7,617 nt of DNA from JBEKJU01 sp050011095 (GTDB taxonomy: Bacteria; Desulfobacterota; Syntrophorhabdia; Syntrophorhabdales; WCHB1-27): the NCBI GenBank assembly GCA_050011095.1, contig JBEKJU010000177.1:1-7617 (forward strand). Reading direction: 5' to 3'. Below, one piece after another: positions 5,589-7,617 of the stretch. The number at the start of each line of letters is the position of its first letter. The first letter of the stretch is position 1. The translations under genes were made by a program, and so were the position numbers. Under the pieces are notes generated by a model. The model was not told the origin of the DNA. It searched no databases and was given only the letters and a program-made list of their open reading frames with translations.

Positions 5589-6494
5589 TTAGACGACCCG
5601 GCATCCCCGCGCGTTGTCTAATCCCGCCAGGAGTCTTTTTGCGAGCATATCCCCTTCGGTCCTTTCGCCCTCGGCGCTCTCCTTGAAGAGGAGCGCGCCG
5701 TTCTCGTCGCCGTATACGGCGCGCAGCGTGACGCGGTTGCCGGAAAGGTGTGCGTTGACGCCCAGGGGCAGGCTGCAGCCGCCGCCCACGGCGGCTTGGA
5801 ACGCCCGCTCCAGACCCACCTCGAACCCGCTGGGATCGTGATTTAGCGATGATACGAGGTCGGCTGCCTCGCCCGCGACCCTCGTCTCTATACCTATGGC
5901 CCCCTGACCGCAGGCGGGCACCATGACATCGAAGGGGAGGACCTCCTTGACACGGTGCTGAAGGCCCATCCTCTTTACCCCCGCATAGGCGAGTATGAGG
6001 CCGTCCAGGTTTTGCCCGTCGAGCTTTTTCACCCTGGTGTCCACATTCCCCCGAAGGGGCAATATCTCGATGTCGGGCCGGAAGGCGAGAAGCTGCGCCC
6101 TGCGGCGCATACTGCTCGTCCCGATCCTCGATCCCTTCGGCATGTCGGCGAGCCGGTCATGCATGAGGGAGATAAAGGTATCCCTCGGGTCCTCCCTTTC
6201 TAGAACGGAGCTGAGGGCTAGCCCCGGCAAAAGCTCCGTGGGAAGGTCCTTGATGCTGTGGACGGCGAGGTCGATCTCGCCTTTTGCGAGGGCCTCCTCT
6301 ATCTCCTTGATGAACAGACCCTTCTGACCGATCAGGTAAAGGGGGGTGTTCCAGACGGAATCGCCCGTCGTCTTTATCGTCTTTACCGTAAAATCGCAAT
6401 CGGGATAGAGGGCCCGGAGACCGTCTATAACCATCCCTGTCTGGACGAGGGCGAGCTTACTCCCCCTCGTCCCTACTATCCATGTCCTTTTCAT
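5589..6494 (-). CDS. hemC: Hydroxymethylbilane synthase (porphobilinogen deaminase)
   Basis: This 301-residue cytoplasmic enzyme joins four porphobilinogen molecules into hydroxymethylbilane. It has the N-terminal GTRGSKLAL motif (8-16), KTTGD (41-45), GLFIKEIE (59-66), HSIKD83LP with the catalytic Asp, the GTSSMRRRAQL signature (125-135), LRGNVDTR (147-154), and GGGC240SLPLG carrying the cysteine that anchors the dipyrromethane cofactor. Length is normal, and all three domains are present. The start overlaps the 3' end of hemA by 38 bases, with GGAG six bases before the ATG, so the two are translated from one message. It appears to be the last gene of that operon: no hemD, cobA or hemB follows, and it converges on the CooT gene after a 95-base spacer. 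Confidence 0.97.
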   Translation of the reverse strand: MKRTWIVGTRGSKLALVQTGMVIDGLRALYPDCDFTVKTIKTTGDSVWNTPLYLIGQKGLFIKEIEEALAKGEIDLAVHSIKDLPTELLPGLALSSVLEREDPRDTFISLMHDRLADMPKGSRIGTSSMRRRAQLLAFRPDIEILPLRGNVDTRVKKLDGQNLDGLILAYAGVKRMGLQHRVKEVLPFDVMVPACGQGAIGIETRVAGEAADLVSSLNHDPSGFEVGLERAFQAAVGGGCSLPLGVNAHLSGNRVTLRAVYGDENGALLFKESAEGERTEGDMLAKRLLAGLDNARGCRVV

Positions 6495-7617
6495 TTTCCT
6501 CTCCGGCCAGAAGTAGATTCTTTATGATGTCCAGCGCCACGGGGCTTCCGTTTTTCTTGATCATCATCATATGGGGATGGACGATCTTGTTGACGATCGC
6601 CCTCGTGAGCATGTCGATCTGCCGCACCGTCTCAGGGTCTGCATCCTTCAGCTTGTGGAGTGCTTTTTTCAGCTCCCTGCTCCTCAGGGCCTCGAGGCTT
6701 TCCCGTATCCTGGTGATGAGGGGGTTCATATCGAGTTGTTTGAGCCAGAGGTCGAACTTACGCACCTCTTCGTCCACGATCTCGTAGGCCCTCTGCGATT
6801 CCCCGAGTCTGTTCGAAAGGTGGGCCTGGGAAAGTTCCTTCAGATCGTCGATGTCGTAAAGGTAGACGTTCTCGATGTCGTTGACGGCGGGCGCAACGTC
6901 CCTCGGCACGGCTATATCGATAAAAAAGAGGGTGCGCATCTTCCTTTTCTTCATGGCGCCGAGGACCATGGCCTTGTCGATGACGGGTTTGTCGGCGCCT
7001 GTCGACGAAAGCACCATATCGACCTTTGTGAGGAGGTCCGGGATATCATCAAAAGGGTGGGCGATACCTGGTATCTCCTCGGCGAGCTGTTGGGCCTTTC
7101 CAAAGGTGCGGTTCGTCACGAGCACCTTCTCCAGGCCCTCCTTCCTGAAGTGCTTACACGCGATCTCGCACATTTCCCCTGCGCCGACCACGAGTATCTG
7201 CCTGCCGGCGAGCACCCCGAAGATCTTCCGCGCAAGCTCGATCGCCATGGCGCTGATGGAAACGGGATTGTAGCCGATCTTCGTCTCTGTCCGCACCCTC
7301 TTCGCCACCTGGAAGGCCCGGTTGAAGACCTTGTCGAGAAAGGACCCCGCGGCATCGTGAGAGACGGCCGACCGATAGGCGTCCTTCACCTGGCCCAGTA
7401 TCTGCGGCTCCCCAATGACCATGGAATCGAGGCCGGAGGCGACGAGGAAAAGGTGTCTGTATGCCTCTTCGTCATTGAAGACATAGGTGTAGTCGGCAAG
7501 GGAGGTCATCTTGAAGCGATTGACCAGGGCATCCGTCACGGCCCTGCCGGACTCCTCGGTGTCGGCGCCCGTCACATAGACCTCCGTCCTGTTGCAGGTG
7601 GAGATCACGGCGGCCTC
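6457..7617 (-). CDS. hemA: Glutamyl-tRNA reductase, N-terminus cut by the window edge
   Basis: This enzyme reduces glutamyl-tRNA(Glu) to glutamate-1-semialdehyde with NADPH, the first committed step of C5-pathway tetrapyrrole synthesis. The visible part starts just before ISTCNRTEVY; the Cys (codon 7594-7596) is the catalytic nucleophile. It continues through ASGLDSMVIGEPQILGQVK, the NADPH-binding Rossmann segment ILVVGAGEM, the TNRT motif, DIAVPRDV, and the helical dimerization tail ending around IKNLLLAG. About 45 residues are missing before the window edge, judged from the usual distance of that Cys from the start. The GTG at 7608 is internal and not the true start. The gene overlaps hemC by 38 bases. 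The C-terminus carries a short acidic extension ending in DEGE. Confidence 0.97.
   Translation of the reverse strand, partial: EAAVISTCNRTEVYVTGADTEESGRAVTDALVNRFKMTSLADYTYVFNDEEAYRHLFLVASGLDSMVIGEPQILGQVKDAYRSAVSHDAAGSFLDKVFNRAFQVAKRVRTETKIGYNPVSISAMAIELARKIFGVLAGRQILVVGAGEMCEIACKHFRKEGLEKVLVTNRTFGKAQQLAEEIPGIAHPFDDIPDLLTKVDMVLSSTGADKPVIDKAMVLGAMKKRKMRTLFFIDIAVPRDVAPAVNDIENVYLYDIDDLKELSQAHLSNRLGESQRAYEIVDEEVRKFDLWLKQLDMNPLITRIRESLEALRSRELKKALHKLKDADPETVRQIDMLTRAIVNKIVHPHMMMIKKNGSPVALDIIKNLLLAGEENEKDMDSRDEGE

Noticed and set aside
7606..7608. GTG as the hemA start
   Set aside because: It lies immediately before ISTCNRTE, which is normally about 45-50 residues into glutamyl-tRNA reductase, and the frame stays open to the window edge.

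Overview
The window (7,617 bases, GC-rich) looks like chromosomal housekeeping DNA from an anaerobic bacterium. The best guess is a deltaproteobacterium/Desulfobacterota relative, perhaps Syntrophorhabdus-like. This is inference from four things: a UbiA/UbiD pair of the menaquinone (futalosine-type) class, a CooT/DUF3842 pair typical of anaerobes, a C5-pathway hemA-hemC pair, and a YcgR-like PilZ protein. I see no phage, IS element, CRISPR array, tRNA or rRNA.

Layout. Bases 1-3002 (+) hold one open frame that begins as the C-terminal part of an ABC importer permease and continues without a stop into a UbiA-family prenyltransferase (MqnP-like). It overlaps by ATGA the start of a UbiD-family, prFMN-type menaquinone decarboxylase (MqnL-like). 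Bases 3034-3750 (-) encode a c-di-GMP-binding PilZ protein convergent with the decarboxylase. After a 266-base divergent spacer comes a HhH-GPD DNA glycosylase (4017-4676, +), which resembles endonuclease III but has Glu at the lyase-lysine position and one Fe-S cysteine missing. A 215-base leader with two TATAAT boxes, a hairpin and a possible TTG-started micro-ORF precedes DUF3842 (4892-5314, +), which overlaps a 63-residue CooT-family protein (5302-5493, +). On the opposite strand, hemA (6457-7617, 5' end cut by the window) overlaps hemC (5589-6494); hemC converges on the CooT gene.

How the genes work together. The UbiA and UbiD proteins should carry out prenylation and decarboxylation of the naphthoate precursor of menaquinone. 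No UbiX/MqnM flavin prenyltransferase lies in the window. GluTR and HMBS start tetrapyrrole synthesis (heme, siroheme, corrinoids). CooT-family proteins bind nickel and are linked to CO dehydrogenase maturation. Together these suggest an anaerobe with quinone-based respiration and possibly Ni/corrinoid C1 metabolism.

The points most worth a second look are the in-frame permease-UbiA fusion with a perfect Shine-Dalgarno at the junction, the DUF3842-CooT overlap with its structured leader, and the altered active site and cluster of the glycosylase.
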